Both the position numbers and the translations under genes were made by a program. Positions 52,251 through 52,567 of a stretch of 52,567 nt of DNA are shown in pieces. The notes under the pieces were generated by a model. It was not told the origin of the DNA, did no database searches, and saw only the letters and a program-made list of their open reading frames with translations. The stretch is from JBGSKV01 sp041740975. GTDB lineage: Bacteria > Bdellovibrionota_B > Oligoflexia > Oligoflexales > JALZUQ01. Where the stretch lies: the NCBI GenBank assembly GCA_041740975.1, contig JBGSKV010000024.1, forward strand, positions 1 through 52,567. The letters are read 5' to 3'. Position 1 is the stretch's first letter; the number at the start of each line of letters is the position of its first letter.

Positions 52251-52567
52251 AATGAACGGCCGCTCCGCGGCCGTAACGTCATTCAAGCTCCGCCTTTCAC
52301 AGGCGGAGCTTTTGTTTTTTTGCGAAGAGTTGGGCAAAACTTCCCAGCACGGTCACCAGAGGGGGTTGTGAGCGCAGGACGCGCGAACACCAGCGCAGCC
52401 CGGGCAGGAGCTCTGACACAAGTAAAAATCCCCGTGATCTATCGGGCAAGCGTACCCTCTGGTTACCGTGCTGGGAAGTTTTGCCCAACTCTTCGCAAAA
52501 AAACAAAAGCTCCGCCTGTGAAAGGCGGAGCTTGAATGACGTTACGGCCGCGGAGCGGCCGTTCATT
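52251..52567. repeat. Large palindromic element 3 (113-bp arms)
   Basis: Left arm 52251-52363 and right arm 52455-52567 are perfect inverse copies except for one base (GGTCACC against GGTAACC), with a 91-bp centre. Each arm has an outer hairpin (ACGGCCG/CGGCCGT, 52256-52274 on the left), the shared CTCCGCC/GGCGGAG hairpin (52285-52311 on the left), a T-run, then unique stem sequence. The layout is that of elements 1 and 2, but the inner modules are different. The right end falls on the last base of the window. Confidence 0.92.
52285..52319 (+). terminator. Terminator at the left edge of element 3
   Basis: AAGCTCCGCC (52285-52294) pairs with GGCGGAGCTT (52302-52311), followed by a T-rich tract. 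It lies 38 bp behind the lipoprotein gene. The right arm carries its mirror image, which would act on the other strand. Confidence 0.85.

Noticed and set aside
52297..52566. Frames of 71-89 codons spanning element 3
   Set aside because: Both are made from the palindrome arms, one on each strand; they have no ribosome site or recognisable product.
1..52567. CRISPR arrays, tRNA or rRNA genes, transposases, phage genes
   Set aside because: No regularly spaced repeats, cloverleaf sequences or recognisable mobile-element proteins were seen on reading through the window.

Overview
The window looks like a chromosomal stretch of a Gram-negative bacterium, most likely in or near the Bdellovibrionota (former delta-proteobacterial predators). 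This is an inference. It rests on gene content: many secreted lipoproteins with ordinary lipoboxes, a lysine-rich H1-like protein, a long-type PurC, two-subunit ABC exporters, and cmoA/cmoB beside an acetoacetyl-CoA synthetase. Base composition is moderate and gene density is high. Shine-Dalgarno motifs are clear, and TTG or GTG starts are common (1580, 8012, 23707, 32754, 40800, 44875, 45997). No rRNA, tRNA, transposase, CRISPR or phage gene was seen.

Layout. 1-5.7 kb: the end of rodA, purC, a pseudo-receiver/TPR protein, a small unknown protein, a large intergenic repeat element (element 1), rpoZ on the minus strand and a lipoprotein metallopeptidase. 5.8-15.1 kb: mainly envelope and unknown genes (TPR/beta-barrel protein, VWA lipoprotein, DUF983, OmpA lipoprotein, gamma-carbonic-anhydrase-like protein, a secreted HExxHxxGxxD peptidase). 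15.1-15.7 kb: element 2. 15.7-19.6 kb, minus strand: folB-pdxA-uvrA-like. 19.7-23.9 kb: folK facing a heterodimeric ABC exporter. 24-28.8 kb: acetoacetyl-CoA synthetase, divergent from cmoA-cmoB-RNA uracil methyltransferase. 29-38.6 kb: a large lipoprotein, MarC, the H1-like protein, a TSUP transporter, a SLC13/TrkA-C transporter, DUF3185/DUF3309, a CoA-binding protein and a PilZ protein. 38.8-44.8 kb, minus strand: a complete Yej-type oligopeptide importer. 44.9-50.2 kb, plus strand: a four-gene ABC export cassette ending in a second heterodimeric exporter. 50.2-52.6 kb: three small or medium lipoprotein-type genes and element 3, which ends on the last base of the window.

Main discovery candidate. 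Three large palindromic elements (3362-3787, 15133-15636, 52251-52567) sit directly behind genes, two of them between convergent genes. All share a CTCCGCC/GGCGGAG hairpin inside an outer GC-rich hairpin. Elements 1 and 2 share a 112-bp block at about 96% identity in inverted orientation. Element 2 also holds a second, diverged copy of that fold (15459-15549). Compared with the copy in element 1, six base pairs of its stem have changed on both arms so that pairing is kept. A separate central stem-loop shows another compensated pair. Such covariation argues that the folded form (RNA or single-stranded DNA) is under selection. The elements are therefore more than simple duplications or simple terminators. 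They have no recognisable mobilising enzyme here and match no repeat family I can name.

Other points: both exporter pairs show the asymmetric ATPase sites of MdlA/MdlB-type heterodimers; the UvrA-like protein appears to lack the insertion domain and has Glu in place of the second Walker B Asp; folK and the facing exporter gene overlap by 98 bp at their 3' ends.
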